This document shows positions 1 to 9,633 of a stretch of 64,000 bases of DNA, one piece after another. The stretch is from positions 806,001 to 870,000 of the forward strand of contig NZ_JABGNA010000001.1 of the NCBI RefSeq assembly GCF_013149275.1, read 5' to 3'. A model generated the notes under the pieces. The model had not been told where the DNA came from. It ran no database searches and saw only the letters and a program-made list of their open reading frames with translations. The stretch's first letter is position 1. Each line of letters begins with the position of its first letter. The translations under genes were made by a program, and so were the position numbers. This DNA is from Mucilaginibacter sp. SG564 (GTDB lineage Bacteria > Bacteroidota > Bacteroidia > Sphingobacteriales > Sphingobacteriaceae).

Positions 1-1
1 G

Positions 2-670
2 GATGAGATCGGCGATATGAGCCAATCGGCCCAAGCCAAGGTTTTACGTGCCTTGCAGGAAAATAAGATCACTCGTGTAGGCGGCGAAAAAGAAATAGAT
101 GTTGATGTGCGGGTAGTTGCGGCTACTAACAAGGATCTGCTTAAAGAAATAGAGGCAGGCAATTTCAGGATGGACCTTTACCACCGACTGAGCGTAATAT
201 TGATACACGTGCCGCCGCTGGTTGAGCGTAAGGATGATATCACCCTGCTTACTCAAAGCTTCCTGGATGAGATCTGTAATGAGTATGGCATGCCGGTTAA
301 AAAAATATCAGATGCCGCCCTCGAAGCCCTGAAAGCATTGCCATGGACGGGAAATATCCGCGAGCTCAGGAACATGGTTGAACGCCTCATCATCCTGAGC
401 GACAAAACTATTACCGATAATGATGTGAAGGCATTTGCCAATCCTTCGGCTCCTGCAGTTGCGGGCGGCGAAGGTAATGGTATGGCCCAAACCGATTTTG
501 ATCAGTTCAATAACTTCCAGGAATACAAGGATTTTGCCGAGCGGGAATACATCAAATTTAAATTGGAAAAAAATAACTGGAACGTATCCAAAACAGCCGA
601 TGATATTGATATACAGCGTAGCCACCTGTATAGTAAGATCGAAAAATTCGGTTTGAAAAGAGGCGAATAA
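2..670 (+). CDS. Sigma-54-dependent response regulator (NtrC family), 3' part
   Basis: The reading frame is open from base 2, so the gene begins upstream of the window; 222 codons are visible. They open with DEIGDM, the Walker B / GAFTGA-side segment of the sigma-54 AAA+ domain, followed by the sensor and arginine-finger stretch FRMDLYHRL and the PLVERKDDI motif. The last 40 residues form a Fis-type helix-turn-helix (NWNVSKTADDIDIQRSHLYS). The protein should activate sigma-54 promoters by ATP hydrolysis. The receiver domain and any partner kinase are outside the window. Family assignment is firm; the target genes are unknown. Confidence 0.93.
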   Translation, partial: DEIGDMSQSAQAKVLRALQENKITRVGGEKEIDVDVRVVAATNKDLLKEIEAGNFRMDLYHRLSVILIHVPPLVERKDDITLLTQSFLDEICNEYGMPVKKISDAALEALKALPWTGNIRELRNMVERLIILSDKTITDNDVKAFANPSAPAVAGGEGNGMAQTDFDQFNNFQEYKDFAEREYIKFKLEKNNWNVSKTADDIDIQRSHLYSKIEKFGLKRGE

Positions 671-690
671 TAAACTTATATAAATATTTT

Positions 691-727
691 AAAAAGTGAC
701 TGAACTTAACACTCAATCACTTTTTTT
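691..727 (+). terminator. Intrinsic terminator after the response regulator
   Basis: The arms AAAAAGTGACTGA and TCAATCACTTTTT form a hairpin followed by a T run, 20 bases after the stop codon. Confidence 0.8.
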
Positions 728-770
728 ATTGGGTTAAATTTTTTACAATTGTAATAAACCCAATCACGTT

Positions 771-1232
771 ATGAGAAACACATTTTTACTATCGTTTTGT
801 ATTTTAGCCATCGCTGGCTGTACACAAAAACCTGCCGAAACGGAAAAAGCTCCTGCCTCTCCTTTAACCGGTACCTGGCATTTAGTATCGAGCAAAAGCA
901 TTACCAAAGGCGATACTGCGGTAACAACCCCTCCCCAAGATCAGGAAATGGTCAAAATATTTAACGGAACTGATTTTGCGTTCTTTACCCATGACTTAAA
1001 AAATGGAAAGGTTGATAAACCAGTTTTTAGCGCTGGCAGCGGTATCTATACCTTGCAAGGTAATAACTATGCAGAGCATTTGGCTTACTGCAATGCCCGC
1101 GAATGGGAAAACCGCGATTTTAAATTTACCGTAGAATTTAAACATGATACCCTGATCCAAAAAGGCATTGAAAAAATTGACAGCCTTAAAATTGATCACG
1201 AGATCATTGAAACCTATGTAAAACTGCGATAA
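771..1232 (+). CDS. Small secreted lipoprotein, unknown function
   Basis: The 153-residue product starts with a typical lipoprotein signal: a short basic N-terminus, a hydrophobic stretch and the lipobox AIAGC with Cys17. The mature part contains LTGTWHLVSSKS, a pattern common in lipocalin-like or DUF4488-type small lipoproteins of Bacteroidota that measure or store something in the periplasm. I do not recognise a specific family. It stands alone between two terminators and is transcribed in the same direction as its neighbours. It is probably lipid-anchored to the outer or inner membrane. Confidence 0.75.
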   Translation: MRNTFLLSFCILAIAGCTQKPAETEKAPASPLTGTWHLVSSKSITKGDTAVTTPPQDQEMVKIFNGTDFAFFTHDLKNGKVDKPVFSAGSGIYTLQGNNYAEHLAYCNAREWENRDFKFTVEFKHDTLIQKGIEKIDSLKIDHEIIETYVKLR

Positions 1233-1300
1233 ACGATATAAGCAGATTACAACACGTAATAGTTTTACGCGCAATTTTCGTGTTTTTGTAATGAATAACG

Positions 1301-1338
1301 GCCCGGTTTTTTCAATAGAAAGAAGAATCGGGCTGTTT
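1301..1338 (+). terminator. Intrinsic terminator after the lipoprotein gene
   Basis: The arms GCCCGGTTTTTTC and GAAGAATCGGGC pair and are followed by a short T-rich run. Confidence 0.65.
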
Positions 1339-1393
1339 TGTTAAGGATAAAATAACACAAAAAGGTAAGTGGAGGATTTGATCAGAAACTGAT

Positions 1394-1401
1394 TATCTTT
1401 G
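1394..1401 (+). promoter_or_regulatory. Bacteroidota -7 box TATCTTTG
   Basis: Matches TAnnTTTG exactly, 12 bases before the ATG at 1414. No clear -33 TTTG is present at the usual spacing. It argues against a longer reading frame that begins at the TTG inside the box. Confidence 0.6.
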
Positions 1402-1413
1402 CAGTGCCCCCAT

Positions 1414-3090
1414 ATGAACGTACCATCCCCAAAAACAGCAAAAATGCTTTTGTCCTGTAAACTCACTGTTGTTATATCAATCACCGTATTATTTTTTAAT
1501 AACTGCCGGACAGAAAAGCTTAAACCTACCACCGACAGTCCGAAAACGCCCGATGGTACCATAATATCAAAAGATACAACAACTGATGGTTCTCTCATTC
1601 CTCATAGCGTGGCATTAAAAAATATGTTCGGTATCAATGCCTATGAATGGAACTTTTTGCAGGATCCGGCAAACCCTAATTTGAAAAGTCATATTTATGA
1701 GGCTAATATGGCTGTAATCAAGTCTTTTAGTGCAGTAAGGCATTATATGAACTGGAATAAGCTGGAAAACACCAAAGGCGATTACACTTACAATCCTACT
1801 AATAATGGCAGCTGGGATTATGATTTGATATACACCCGTTGCAAGCAAGACGGCATTTTGGTTTTGGCCGATCTGAAAAATTGCCCAACCTGGCTGGAAA
1901 GCACCTACCCTGCTAATTTGCAGGATAATGAAAATGTGCCTGCACCTTATGGAATTAATAAAAGTGATCCCGCAACCTATGCCGACCAGGCACGTACTGC
2001 TTTTCAGTTTGCCGCAAGGTATGGCTATAACGGCAATGTAAATAAAGCCCTGGTTAAGGTTGATAGTCGCCCGAGGTGGGCTAATGATCCACTTAATGTG
2101 GTTAAGATAGGCATGGGGCTCATCAAATATATTGAATGTGATAACGAGCGCGATAAGTGGTGGAAAAGTGACGCTACTCAGCAAACTCCGGAGGAATACG
2201 CCGCAAATATGTCGGCATTTTATGATGGTGATAAAGGCCGGTTAGGCAATAACGCCGGCGTAAAAACCGCTGACCCTACTATGCAGGTTGTGATGGGTGG
2301 TTTAGCTACCTGCGATGTAAACTGGGTTAAACGGATGGTAGAGTGGTGCCGGAAAAATCGGGGTTATAAAGCTGATGGCACTATAAACCTGTGTTTTGAT
2401 GTGATCAACTTCCATTTTTATAATAATAATGGCAATATACTTACCCATGCCAGGGCAACTACGGGCGTAGCTCCTGAGCTATCTATGGCCGGTCAAATTG
2501 CCGATTTATTTGTGCAGTATGCCAACACATTACCTCAAAAACCCGAGGTTTGGGTAACAGAAACGGGTTATGATATAAATCAGGGTAGTTATCAGAAGGC
2601 TATAGCTATTGGCGATAAATCAGTTCTTTCAACGCAAGCCGATTGGATACTAAGAACCTCTCTTTTGTATATCAGGCATGGCATCAAAAAAACGTTCTAC
2701 TATCAATTGCTGGATGATACTCCCGATGTTGATGTTCAGTATGCTACTTCTGGTTTGGCCACGGATGCTAAGCCGAGACCTGCGACCGATTATATTCTGC
2801 AAACCAATGCACTGATGGGGAATTATGCCTACCAAAGCACTATCAATGCCGATCCAATAGTTGATAAATATGTTTCGGGTGGTAAAGTAATGTACGTTTT
2901 AATGATCCCAGATCAAAAAGGCCGTACTGCGAATTATACGCTCAATTTAGGGTTTTTGGCCGCTAAAGCCAATATTTATACCTTAAAGGCAGGTGCAAAT
3001 GTGGCTGTTAAAACCCAGGTTTCCACAACGCTTGGTAAGGTAACGGTGAAGGTTTCAGAAACCCCGGTGTTTGTAGAAGCCGCTAATTAA
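1414..3090 (+). CDS. Secreted lipoprotein glycoside hydrolase, clan GH-A-like
   Basis: The start ATG at 1414 was chosen because it follows the -7 box; an internal ATG at 1444 is an alternative. A hydrophobic stretch ends at FFNNC, a likely lipobox, so the enzyme is probably lipid-anchored. The body looks like a (beta/alpha)8 glycosidase: an early [11 protein letters not shown] segment, [11 protein letters not shown] as candidate acid/base loop (Asn-Glu), and [11 protein letters not shown] as candidate nucleophile strand (Glu), then FYYQLLDD near the barrel end. The C-terminal 90 residues look like a small beta domain, as in GH39/GH5-type proteins. Substrate cannot be read from the sequence. 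No SusCD pair or other carbohydrate gene is adjacent. Confidence 0.7.
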   Translation: MNVPSPKTAKMLLSCKLTVVISITVLFFNNCRTEKLKPTTDSPKTPDGTIISKDTTTDGSLIPHSVALKNMFGINAYEWNFLQDPANPNLKSHIYEANMAVIKSFSAVRHYMNWNKLENTKGDYTYNPTNNGSWDYDLIYTRCKQDGILVLADLKNCPTWLESTYPANLQDNENVPAPYGINKSDPATYADQARTAFQFAARYGYNGNVNKALVKVDSRPRWANDPLNVVKIGMGLIKYIECDNERDKWWKSDATQQTPEEYAANMSAFYDGDKGRLGNNAGVKTADPTMQVVMGGLATCDVNWVKRMVEWCRKNRGYKADGTINLCFDVINFHFYNNNGNILTHARATTGVAPELSMAGQIADLFVQYANTLPQKPEVWVTETGYDINQGSYQKAIAIGDKSVLSTQADWILRTSLLYIRHGIKKTFYYQLLDDTPDVDVQYATSGLATDAKPRPATDYILQTNALMGNYAYQSTINADPIVDKYVSGGKVMYVLMIPDQKGRTANYTLNLGFLAAKANIYTLKAGANVAVKTQVSTTLGKVTVKVSETPVFVEAAN

Positions 3091-3121
3091 AACAGTATAT
3101 CAAAATCTCATCTTAAAAAGC

Positions 3122-3129
3122 TATTTTTG
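3122..3129 (+). promoter_or_regulatory. -7 box TATTTTTG of lepA
   Basis: Exact TAnnTTTG match ending 8 bases before the lepA ATG, which implies a very short or absent 5' leader. Confidence 0.65.
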
Positions 3130-3136
3130 CGGTTCA

Positions 3137-4924
3137 ATGGAGCACATTCGTAATTTTTGTATCATCGCACATATCGACCACGGTAAAAGTACACTTGCCG
3201 ATAGGTTATTAGAATATACCAACACTATTACCCAACGCGAATCGCAGGCACAATTGCTTGACGATATGGACCTGGAACGCGAACGGGGTATCACCATAAA
3301 AAGCCATGCCATACAAATGGATTATGTGCTTGACGGGCAGAAATATACCCTGAACCTGATAGACACCCCGGGCCACGTGGATTTCTCCTACGAGGTTTCC
3401 CGCTCTATAGCTGCCTGCGAGGGCGCATTGCTTATCGTTGACGCGGCACAAGGTATACAGGCGCAAACCATATCAAACCTTTACCTGGCATTAGAAAACG
3501 ATCTGGAGATAATCCCAGTGCTGAATAAAATGGATCTTCCCGGTGCAATGCCCGAGGAGGTAAAAGACCAGATAGTTGATTTGATTGGTTGCAAACGTGA
3601 GGATATTCTGGCCGCATCTGGTAAAACAGGTATGGGCGTACATGATATTTTACGTGCCATTGTGGAGCGTGTACCGGCACCGGTGGGCGATCCTGAAGCA
3701 CCTTTACAGGCTTTGATATTTGATTCGGTGTTCAACTCTTTCCGTGGTATCATTGCTTATTTTAAAGTAGTGAACGGCGAGATCCGTAAAGGTGATAAAG
3801 TAAAATTTGTCGCGACAGAAAAGCAATATCTGGCTGATGAGGTAGGTACGCTGAAGCTTCGTCCGCTTGCTAAAGATGTGATCAAAACCGGCGATGTAGG
3901 CTACATTATATCTGGTATTAAAGAAGCCCGCGAGGTTAAGGTTGGTGACACCATAACCCGGGTTGACCGTCCTTGCGAAGTAGGTATTCAGGGTTTTGAA
4001 GAAGTAAAACCAATGGTATTTGCCGGTATTTACCCGGTTGATACCGAGGACTACGAAGAGCTGCGCGAATCGATGGCTAAACTGCAACTGAACGATGCAT
4101 CACTGGTTTTTGAACCGGAATCATCTGCGGCATTAGGCTTTGGTTTCCGTTGCGGTTTCCTGGGGATGCTGCACATGGAGATCATACAGGAGCGTTTGGA
4201 GCGTGAGTTTAACATGACGGTGATCACCACCGTTCCCAACGTATCGTATCTTGCTTATACTACCAAAGGTGATGAGATTGTAGTTAATAACCCATCAGAT
4301 CTTCCTGATCCAAGTAAGATTGATCACGTGGAAGAACCTTATATTAAAGCAACCATCATTACCAAATCTGAATTTGTGGGGCCGGTCATGTCGCTTTGTA
4401 TCCAAAAACGTGGTAGTATTGTTAATCAGTCGTACTTAACGTCAGATCGTGTTGAGCTCATATTTGAAATGCCGATGGGCGAAATTGTTTTTGACTTTTA
4501 TGATAAGCTGAAAACTATTTCCAAAGGTTATGCTTCGTTTGATTACCACCAGATCGGTTACCGCCAGTCGGATTTGGTTCGTCTGGATATCCGTTTAAAT
4601 TCTGAGCCTGTGGATGCTTTATCATCCCTGATATTCAGAGGCAATTCTTATGATTTTGGTAAAAGGATCTGCGAAAAGTTAAAAGAACTTTTACCTCGCC
4701 AGCAATTCGAGATCATTATACAAGCATCAATTGGTGCTAAGATCATAGCACGCGAAACGGTGAAGGCCTTACGTAAGGACGTTACCGCCAAATGTTACGG
4801 TGGTGATATATCCCGTAAGCGTAAACTGTTAGAGAAACAAAAACAAGGTAAAAAACGCATGCGCCAGGTTGGTAACGTAGAGATACCACAATCGGCATTT
4901 ATGGCTGTTTTGAAATTGGATTAA
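3137..4924 (+). CDS. lepA: Elongation factor 4 (back-translocating GTPase LepA)
   Basis: A 595-residue translational GTPase of normal LepA length. The G1 motif AHIDHGKST lies at residues 11-19, DTPGHVDF is G3 and NKMD is G4. Domain II, the EF-G-like domains III and V, and the LepA-specific C-terminal domain follow, ending in the conserved basic stretch [22 protein letters not shown] with [14 protein letters not shown]. It acts on the ribosome, remodelling stalled complexes at the membrane or under stress. The start is fixed by the -7 box eight bases upstream. folD follows after a palindromic spacer. Confidence 0.97.
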   Translation: MEHIRNFCIIAHIDHGKSTLADRLLEYTNTITQRESQAQLLDDMDLERERGITIKSHAIQMDYVLDGQKYTLNLIDTPGHVDFSYEVSRSIAACEGALLIVDAAQGIQAQTISNLYLALENDLEIIPVLNKMDLPGAMPEEVKDQIVDLIGCKREDILAASGKTGMGVHDILRAIVERVPAPVGDPEAPLQALIFDSVFNSFRGIIAYFKVVNGEIRKGDKVKFVATEKQYLADEVGTLKLRPLAKDVIKTGDVGYIISGIKEAREVKVGDTITRVDRPCEVGIQGFEEVKPMVFAGIYPVDTEDYEELRESMAKLQLNDASLVFEPESSAALGFGFRCGFLGMLHMEIIQERLEREFNMTVITTVPNVSYLAYTTKGDEIVVNNPSDLPDPSKIDHVEEPYIKATIITKSEFVGPVMSLCIQKRGSIVNQSYLTSDRVELIFEMPMGEIVFDFYDKLKTISKGYASFDYHQIGYRQSDLVRLDIRLNSEPVDALSSLIFRGNSYDFGKRICEKLKELLPRQQFEIIIQASIGAKIIARETVKALRKDVTAKCYGGDISRKRKLLEKQKQGKKRMRQVGNVEIPQSAFMAVLKLD

Positions 4925-4927
4925 TAT

Positions 4928-5020
4928 AGAATCAAGAGATAAGAATCAGGAGGCAAGACAAAAGAGCTTCTCTTGATTTATGCTACTCTTGATTCTTGGC
5001 TCTTACTTCTTGATTCTTAT
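4928..5020. repeat. Intergenic imperfect palindrome built of AAGAATCAAGA words
   Basis: The left arm has AGAATCAAGAGATAAGAATC. The right arm holds CTCTTGATTCTTGGCTCTTA, its approximate reverse complement. The same words recur at 20484-20612 and 28084-28192. It occupies the whole lepA-folD gap. Confidence 0.75.
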
Positions 5021-5027
5021 TTATTTT

Positions 5028-5909
5028 ATGCAACTATTAGACGGAAAATACGTATCGGAAAAATTGAAGGTTGAAATAGCCGAAGAAGCGGCTAAAATAT
5101 TACAGCGCACCGGCAGGCAGCCTCATTTGGTGGCTGTATTGGTTGGTCATGACGGTGGCAGCGAAACTTACGTGGCCAGCAAAATGAAAAACTGCGAAAA
5201 GGTTGGTTTTAAATCAACCCTGGTACGTTATGAGGATGATGTGACCGAAGAAGAATTGTTGAAGAAAGTGGAGGAATTAAATGCTGATGCAGACATCGAC
5301 GGTATCATTGTACAACTTCCCCTACCCAAACATATCGACCCGGAAAAAGTAACCGAGCGTATTGATCACCGTAAAGATGTAGATGGCTTTCACCCGGTAA
5401 ACCTGGGCCGTATGCAGCGTAACCTGCCATCATTTATACCCGCTACTCCTTATGGTATCACCCTGATGCTTAAAGAGTATGGCATTGATACTGTAGGCAA
5501 ACATTGTGTGGTAGTGGGTCGCAGTAATATCGTGGGCTCCCCCATGAGTATTTTGATGGCTCGTAATACTACTCCGGGCAATTGCACAGTTACTATATGC
5601 CACAGCCGTACTCCTGATATTAAAAGCATTACCTTACAAGCCGATATTTTGATCGTGGCCATAGGCAAAAAGAATTTCATTACTGCCGATATGGTAAAAG
5701 ATGGTGTTGTTGTGGTTGACGTGGGTATGAACCGCGAAACCTCTGCCCTAACCAAATCAGGCTATAAACTATACGGCGATGTTGACTTTGAGAACGTTGC
5801 TCCAAAATCATCCTGGATAACCCCGGTACCGGGCGGTGTTGGCTTAATGACCATCATTGGTTTACTTAAAAACACCCTGGCTTCCGCTAATAAAGAGGTT
5901 TATCAATAG
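5028..5909 (+). CDS. folD: Bifunctional methylenetetrahydrofolate dehydrogenase / methenyl-THF cyclohydrolase
   Basis: FolD interconverts 5,10-methylene-THF and 10-formyl-THF in the cytosolic one-carbon pool. The start at 5028 (MQLLDGKYV) is chosen over an upstream ATG at 4980, because that extension is translated palindromic spacer. This gives 293 residues, normal for the family. Visible motifs are YVASKMK with Tyr48 and Lys52 (cyclohydrolase site), [20 protein letters not shown] in the Rossmann part, and the C-terminal [11 protein letters not shown]. It ends in a convergent arrangement with the antiporter gene. Confidence 0.97.
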   Translation: MQLLDGKYVSEKLKVEIAEEAAKILQRTGRQPHLVAVLVGHDGGSETYVASKMKNCEKVGFKSTLVRYEDDVTEEELLKKVEELNADADIDGIIVQLPLPKHIDPEKVTERIDHRKDVDGFHPVNLGRMQRNLPSFIPATPYGITLMLKEYGIDTVGKHCVVVGRSNIVGSPMSILMARNTTPGNCTVTICHSRTPDIKSITLQADILIVAIGKKNFITADMVKDGVVVVDVGMNRETSALTKSGYKLYGDVDFENVAPKSSWITPVPGGVGLMTIIGLLKNTLASANKEVYQ

Positions 5910-5995
5910 GTTGGTTGATTAAGTGAGTAGTTGATTCTGTTGGATTAAGTTAGAACCATTTAACTCAATCAACTACTCACTTAATCCAACGCTCA
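5910..5995. repeat. Intergenic palindrome with TTGATTAAGTGAGTAG words
   Basis: Left arm GTTGATTAAGTGAGTAGTTG is approximately mirrored by CAACTACTCACTTAATCCAAC on the right. It fills the gap between convergent folD and the antiporter. Related words recur at 15124-15235 and 53776-53869. Confidence 0.75.
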
Positions 5996-5997
5996 CC

Positions 5998-7602
5998 TTA
6001 CTTACTTAGTATTTTCATTTCGGCAAGATCAACTTGCATAGCTTGCCGGCGGATAGCTTCCTCACTGAATTTTTTCTCCTTCCGGATGCGATAAAGCTCC
6101 TTGCGTTGTTGTTGGTAAATATCTTTCAACGCCTTCCGATAAACATCTCTTTGTGTTTGATGGGTATCTCCATGTTCTAATGATCCAAGGCGTGCCGCTG
6201 CGTGTTCCGCGTTATTTTGCAGTTCGGTTTTTAATACTTGTAGTAAGTGGTTGTGTTCAATTTCATCTAAATAATGTTCATCAAGTCTTTTCAGGGCCAC
6301 TTCTGTAAGCCTGATCTTGATGGTCATTTCCTGCTGATCTTCGGGTACCACCTGATCAATGTCTTTTATCTTCATCAATTTAATGAGGATAGGTAGTGTA
6401 AATCCCTGAAATACCAACGTTACCAATATCACCACGAAGGTGATAAAAATAATAAGGTTTCGATGCGGAAACGCCTGCCCGGTATGGGTTATTAAAGGCA
6501 ATGAGAGCGCTGCTGCCAGCGAAACTACGCCACGCATACCCGCCCAACCAACAATAAACGGATTTTTCCAACCGGGATTTGGTTCTGTAGTGCGGATACT
6601 TTTAAAGAGCCAGCGAGGGACAAAAGTGCCGGGATATATCCAGATCAACCTGATCAGGATAACTATTCCACTGATGATCAGTCCGTATTTCCATGCTTCT
6701 GCCAATGAATAGCCCTCCAACCCTTTCATGATCACCGGTAACTCTAACCCGATCAAAATAAAAACAAGACCATTGAGGATAATAACTACCGTTGCCCAAA
6801 CATTAATCGCTTGTAATCGGCTTTGCCCATCGGTAAATATTTCATGCGATCGGTAGGATAAGAATAACCCTCCGCTTACTACAGCCATCACACCCGAATA
6901 ATGAAATTGCTCGGCTGCCAGGTACATAAAATAGGGAGATATGAGCGTTAATGCCGAATCAATACTTGCCGTGGTAGGTAAAAAACGATGTATGGCATAC
7001 ATTACATGAGCCACCACCACTCCTATCACTATGCCCATCAAGGTAACCACAAAAAACTCTGTAGTGGCTTCATGCAGGGAAAATTTGCCTGTTAGCACAG
7101 CGGCCAAAGCAAAACGCAGTACAATTAAACTGGAGGCATCGTTAATCAGGCTCTCACCTTCTAAAATAGTGATTATTCTTTTGGGGATCTTAACATTTTT
7201 TAAAACCGAAGTGGCCGCTACCGCATCTGGTGGGGATATAATGCCACCCAATAAAAAGCCCATAGGCAAGGTAAAGCCGGGTATAACCGCCGTGGCGAAA
7301 AAAGCGATAATAGTTGACGTAAAAATAACCAGCCCAAATGCCAGTAAACTTATCGGTCGTTTCCATTTCCAGAAATCATTCCATGAGGTGTACCAGGCTG
7401 CTTCATAAAGTAATGGTGGTAAAAATATCAGGAATATGAGATCGGGGTCGATAGCTATTATCGGCATACCAGGGATATAACCGATAACCAGGCCAGCCAG
7501 AACCAAAAATATAGGATATGCGATGTTTAACTTTTTGGCCAGCATGATGAGCATGAAGGCGGCAAAAAGCAAGATCAGAAATTGCAGCAGGGAATAATGC
7601 AT
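5998..7602 (-). CDS. Na+/H+ antiporter, CPA1 (NhaP-type) family
   Basis: A 534-residue inner-membrane exchanger with about a dozen hydrophobic segments. GGIISPPDAVAA and EGESLINDASSLI are the family signatures; the ND pair of the second motif is the ion-binding site of CPA1 exchangers. A roughly 130-residue C-terminal cytoplasmic tail rich in charged residues follows, probably regulatory. It is the last gene of a likely leftward operon behind the Rieske protein (46-base gap). Its role should be pH and sodium homeostasis; the exact cation preference cannot be told. Confidence 0.92.
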   Translation of the reverse strand: MHYSLLQFLILLFAAFMLIMLAKKLNIAYPIFLVLAGLVIGYIPGMPIIAIDPDLIFLIFLPPLLYEAAWYTSWNDFWKWKRPISLLAFGLVIFTSTIIAFFATAVIPGFTLPMGFLLGGIISPPDAVAATSVLKNVKIPKRIITILEGESLINDASSLIVLRFALAAVLTGKFSLHEATTEFFVVTLMGIVIGVVVAHVMYAIHRFLPTTASIDSALTLISPYFMYLAAEQFHYSGVMAVVSGGLFLSYRSHEIFTDGQSRLQAINVWATVVIILNGLVFILIGLELPVIMKGLEGYSLAEAWKYGLIISGIVILIRLIWIYPGTFVPRWLFKSIRTTEPNPGWKNPFIVGWAGMRGVVSLAAALSLPLITHTGQAFPHRNLIIFITFVVILVTLVFQGFTLPILIKLMKIKDIDQVVPEDQQEMTIKIRLTEVALKRLDEHYLDEIEHNHLLQVLKTELQNNAEHAAARLGSLEHGDTHQTQRDVYRKALKDIYQQQRKELYRIRKEKKFSEEAIRRQAMQVDLAEMKILSK

Positions 7603-7648
7603 GGCTAAAGATAAAAATCAATCGTAGTTTATGAAAGTTTGATCAGTT

Positions 7649-7978
7649 TCACTTTCCACTTAACCGTTCCCAAAAAGATTTTATGCCTATATAAATACCG
7701 TCTGCTCTCATTTCAACGGGATATGTGGCTACAAAATCATTTTGGCCCTCTCCACCTTTGCCGGTTTCAAGATTGTAGGTATACCGGTGATACGGGCAAA
7801 CAATTTTACCTTTCACGCATAACCCCTCGCTCAGATCGGCTCCGGCATGAGGGCAAACGGCCGACAGGGCATACAAACTACCCTCAAAGCCAACTATGCA
7901 AATGCTTTTGCGGCCAATTTTAGTTTTGGTAATAAATGGCGCTGATGTATAGGCCATATTGATCTTATGCCACTTCAT
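7649..7978 (-). CDS. Rieske [2Fe-2S] ferredoxin-like protein
   Basis: A small 109-residue single-domain protein. The cluster ligands are all present: Cys42 and His44 in CPHAGADL, Cys61 and His64 in CPYHRY. It lacks a signal peptide or membrane anchor, so it is probably a soluble electron carrier of the type seen in oxygenase or nitrite-reductase small subunits. It lies 31 bases after the lipoprotein gene and 46 before the antiporter. No oxygenase partner is adjacent, so its redox partner is unknown. Confidence 0.9.
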   Translation of the reverse strand: MKWHKINMAYTSAPFITKTKIGRKSICIVGFEGSLYALSAVCPHAGADLSEGLCVKGKIVCPYHRYTYNLETGKGGEGQNDFVATYPVEMRADGIYIGIKSFWERLSGK

Positions 7979-8009
7979 AAAAAAGTAAAAGCCGAAGATA
8001 AATATAATA

Positions 8010-8774
8010 TCAAAAATCGATCTTCAGATTCATTACCGATGGGTTTTTGATTACCTCGTCCATACTTGTAACCAGCGTTACGCTGCGTCTGTCGGCAGAG
8101 AGTACGGCTTTAGAATTATTTAATTTTTTAACAGGTTTGGCAAATTTCAGGATCACCTTATAAGGCATATCTATCAACATGGCTTTGGCCATCATAAATG
8201 TAGATTGGGTTTTCTTTAAAAAGGCGTTGAATTTGGCCTTGTCGATTATGCGGTAAAATTTATGCGGGGTGATATCATACGAATAATAATCCTGACCGGC
8301 TACCATTTGGCGGGCATCAAAACTTTTGCTGGCTTTATCGGCGCTTGTAAATGCATTGATACGGCTGTTCAGGGCTATTTTTGAAAGATTTTGAAGATAA
8401 TACTGTAAGTCGGCAGCGTTTTTGGCTACATGCGTGATATTCACTTTCATGATGCTCTTTTTGAGGTTCATGTTAATGGAAAGGTCGCTGGTTTTAGCCA
8501 TATTACTTTCCTCGATGCTCATTTTCTGCTGAGTACTGTCGGGCATCGCGCTGTAAAAATTCAGTGTGGTGTCCTTAACCAAACTAAACTGCGGCGTTTC
8601 CTTTACCGAATCAGACATCAGGTTCACCAATACGGATACAGCTTTGCTCATATCAAAGCCATATACCACATTACAGCTGCCATCGGCTTTAAAATCGTAT
8701 TGCTCTTCAATATCTACACAGGAGCTTAAACATAAAATGGCCAGAAAAATTAGGGGTAGGTAGAATTTTTTCAT
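8010..8774 (-). CDS. Lipoprotein, unknown function
   Basis: A 254-residue product with a clear lipoprotein signal ending LCLSSC (Cys19). After it comes VDIEEQYDFKADGSCNVVYGFDM, a beta-rich opening seen in Bacteroidota lipoproteins whose function is not established. No catalytic motif is visible. It is the first gene of the leftward group with the Rieske protein and the antiporter. Assignment as a real gene is secure; function is not. Confidence 0.8.
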   Translation of the reverse strand: MKKFYLPLIFLAILCLSSCVDIEEQYDFKADGSCNVVYGFDMSKAVSVLVNLMSDSVKETPQFSLVKDTTLNFYSAMPDSTQQKMSIEESNMAKTSDLSINMNLKKSIMKVNITHVAKNAADLQYYLQNLSKIALNSRINAFTSADKASKSFDARQMVAGQDYYSYDITPHKFYRIIDKAKFNAFLKKTQSTFMMAKAMLIDMPYKVILKFAKPVKKLNNSKAVLSADRRSVTLVTSMDEVIKNPSVMNLKIDF

Positions 8775-8954
8775 CGGCTTATGGTTTTAGGTTTACGAGG
8801 ATTTCATATCAGTTAAGTTAAATCCAGGTTAATTTAACCGGGTTGTTAAAACTGAAGTAATAATAAATATTATTAACCATAATAAAAAGAATAAATAGCT
8901 AAAACGTTTACGCTACGTTTACTATTCGCCCTTACGCTTTCGGTATAAAATAGA

Positions 8955-8962
8955 TACCTTTG
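8955..8962 (+). promoter_or_regulatory. -7 box TACCTTTG of queE
   Basis: Exact TAnnTTTG match ending 9 bases before the queE ATG; a near-leaderless transcript is implied. Confidence 0.65.
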
Positions 8963-8970
8963 CAAAAATT

Positions 8971-9594
8971 ATGGCACACCAGATTCCAGACGACGGCACG
9001 CTGCTTCCTTTAATGGAAGAATTCTACACGATACAGGGCGAAGGATACAACACAGGCAAAGCGGCTTATTTTATACGCCTTGGTGGTTGTGATGTAGGCT
9101 GTCATTGGTGTGATGTTAAAGAGAGTTGGGATGCTGAATTACATCCTTTAACCGCTGCCGATCAAATAGTGGCCAATGCGTCTGTGCATCCTTCAAAAGC
9201 TGTTGTGGTAACAGGTGGTGAGCCATTAATCTACAATTTAGATTATCTGACCGCCCAGCTGCATGACCGGGGCATTAAAACTTTTATTGAAACATCGGGC
9301 GCCTATCCGCTTTCGGGGGATTGGGATTGGATCTGCCTGTCACCCAAAAAATTCAAAGCACCTATGCCCCATGTGGCCGAAAACGCGCATGAACTAAAGG
9401 TGATCGTGTTTAACAAATCGGATTTTGAATGGGCCGAGTATCACGCCAAAATGGTATCGCCCGATTGCAAATTGTATCTACAGCCAGAATGGTCAAAATC
9501 AAAGGAAATGACTCCGCTTATAGTTGATTATGTGATGAATAACCCGCAATGGGAAATATCATTGCAAACGCATAAGTATTTGAATATTCCTTAA
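8971..9594 (+). CDS. queE: 7-carboxy-7-deazaguanine synthase
   Basis: A 207-residue radical SAM enzyme that converts 6-carboxytetrahydropterin to 7-carboxy-7-deazaguanine in queuosine biosynthesis. The [4Fe-4S] cysteines are Cys40, Cys44 and Cys47 in GGCDVGCHWCD. The N-terminal EEFYTIQGEGYNTGKAAYF and the internal VVTGGEPL match the family. The start is fixed by the -7 box just upstream. The other queuosine genes are not in the window. Confidence 0.95.
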   Translation: MAHQIPDDGTLLPLMEEFYTIQGEGYNTGKAAYFIRLGGCDVGCHWCDVKESWDAELHPLTAADQIVANASVHPSKAVVVTGGEPLIYNLDYLTAQLHDRGIKTFIETSGAYPLSGDWDWICLSPKKFKAPMPHVAENAHELKVIVFNKSDFEWAEYHAKMVSPDCKLYLQPEWSKSKEMTPLIVDYVMNNPQWEISLQTHKYLNIP

Positions 9595-9633
9595 TATTTG
9601 TAACTTACGATAACATTTATCGTATCAAAACAG

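Noticed and set aside
1615..2184. 189-codon ORF opposite the glycosidase
   Set aside because: Antisense shadow; the sense frame has a signal peptide and enzyme-like motifs.
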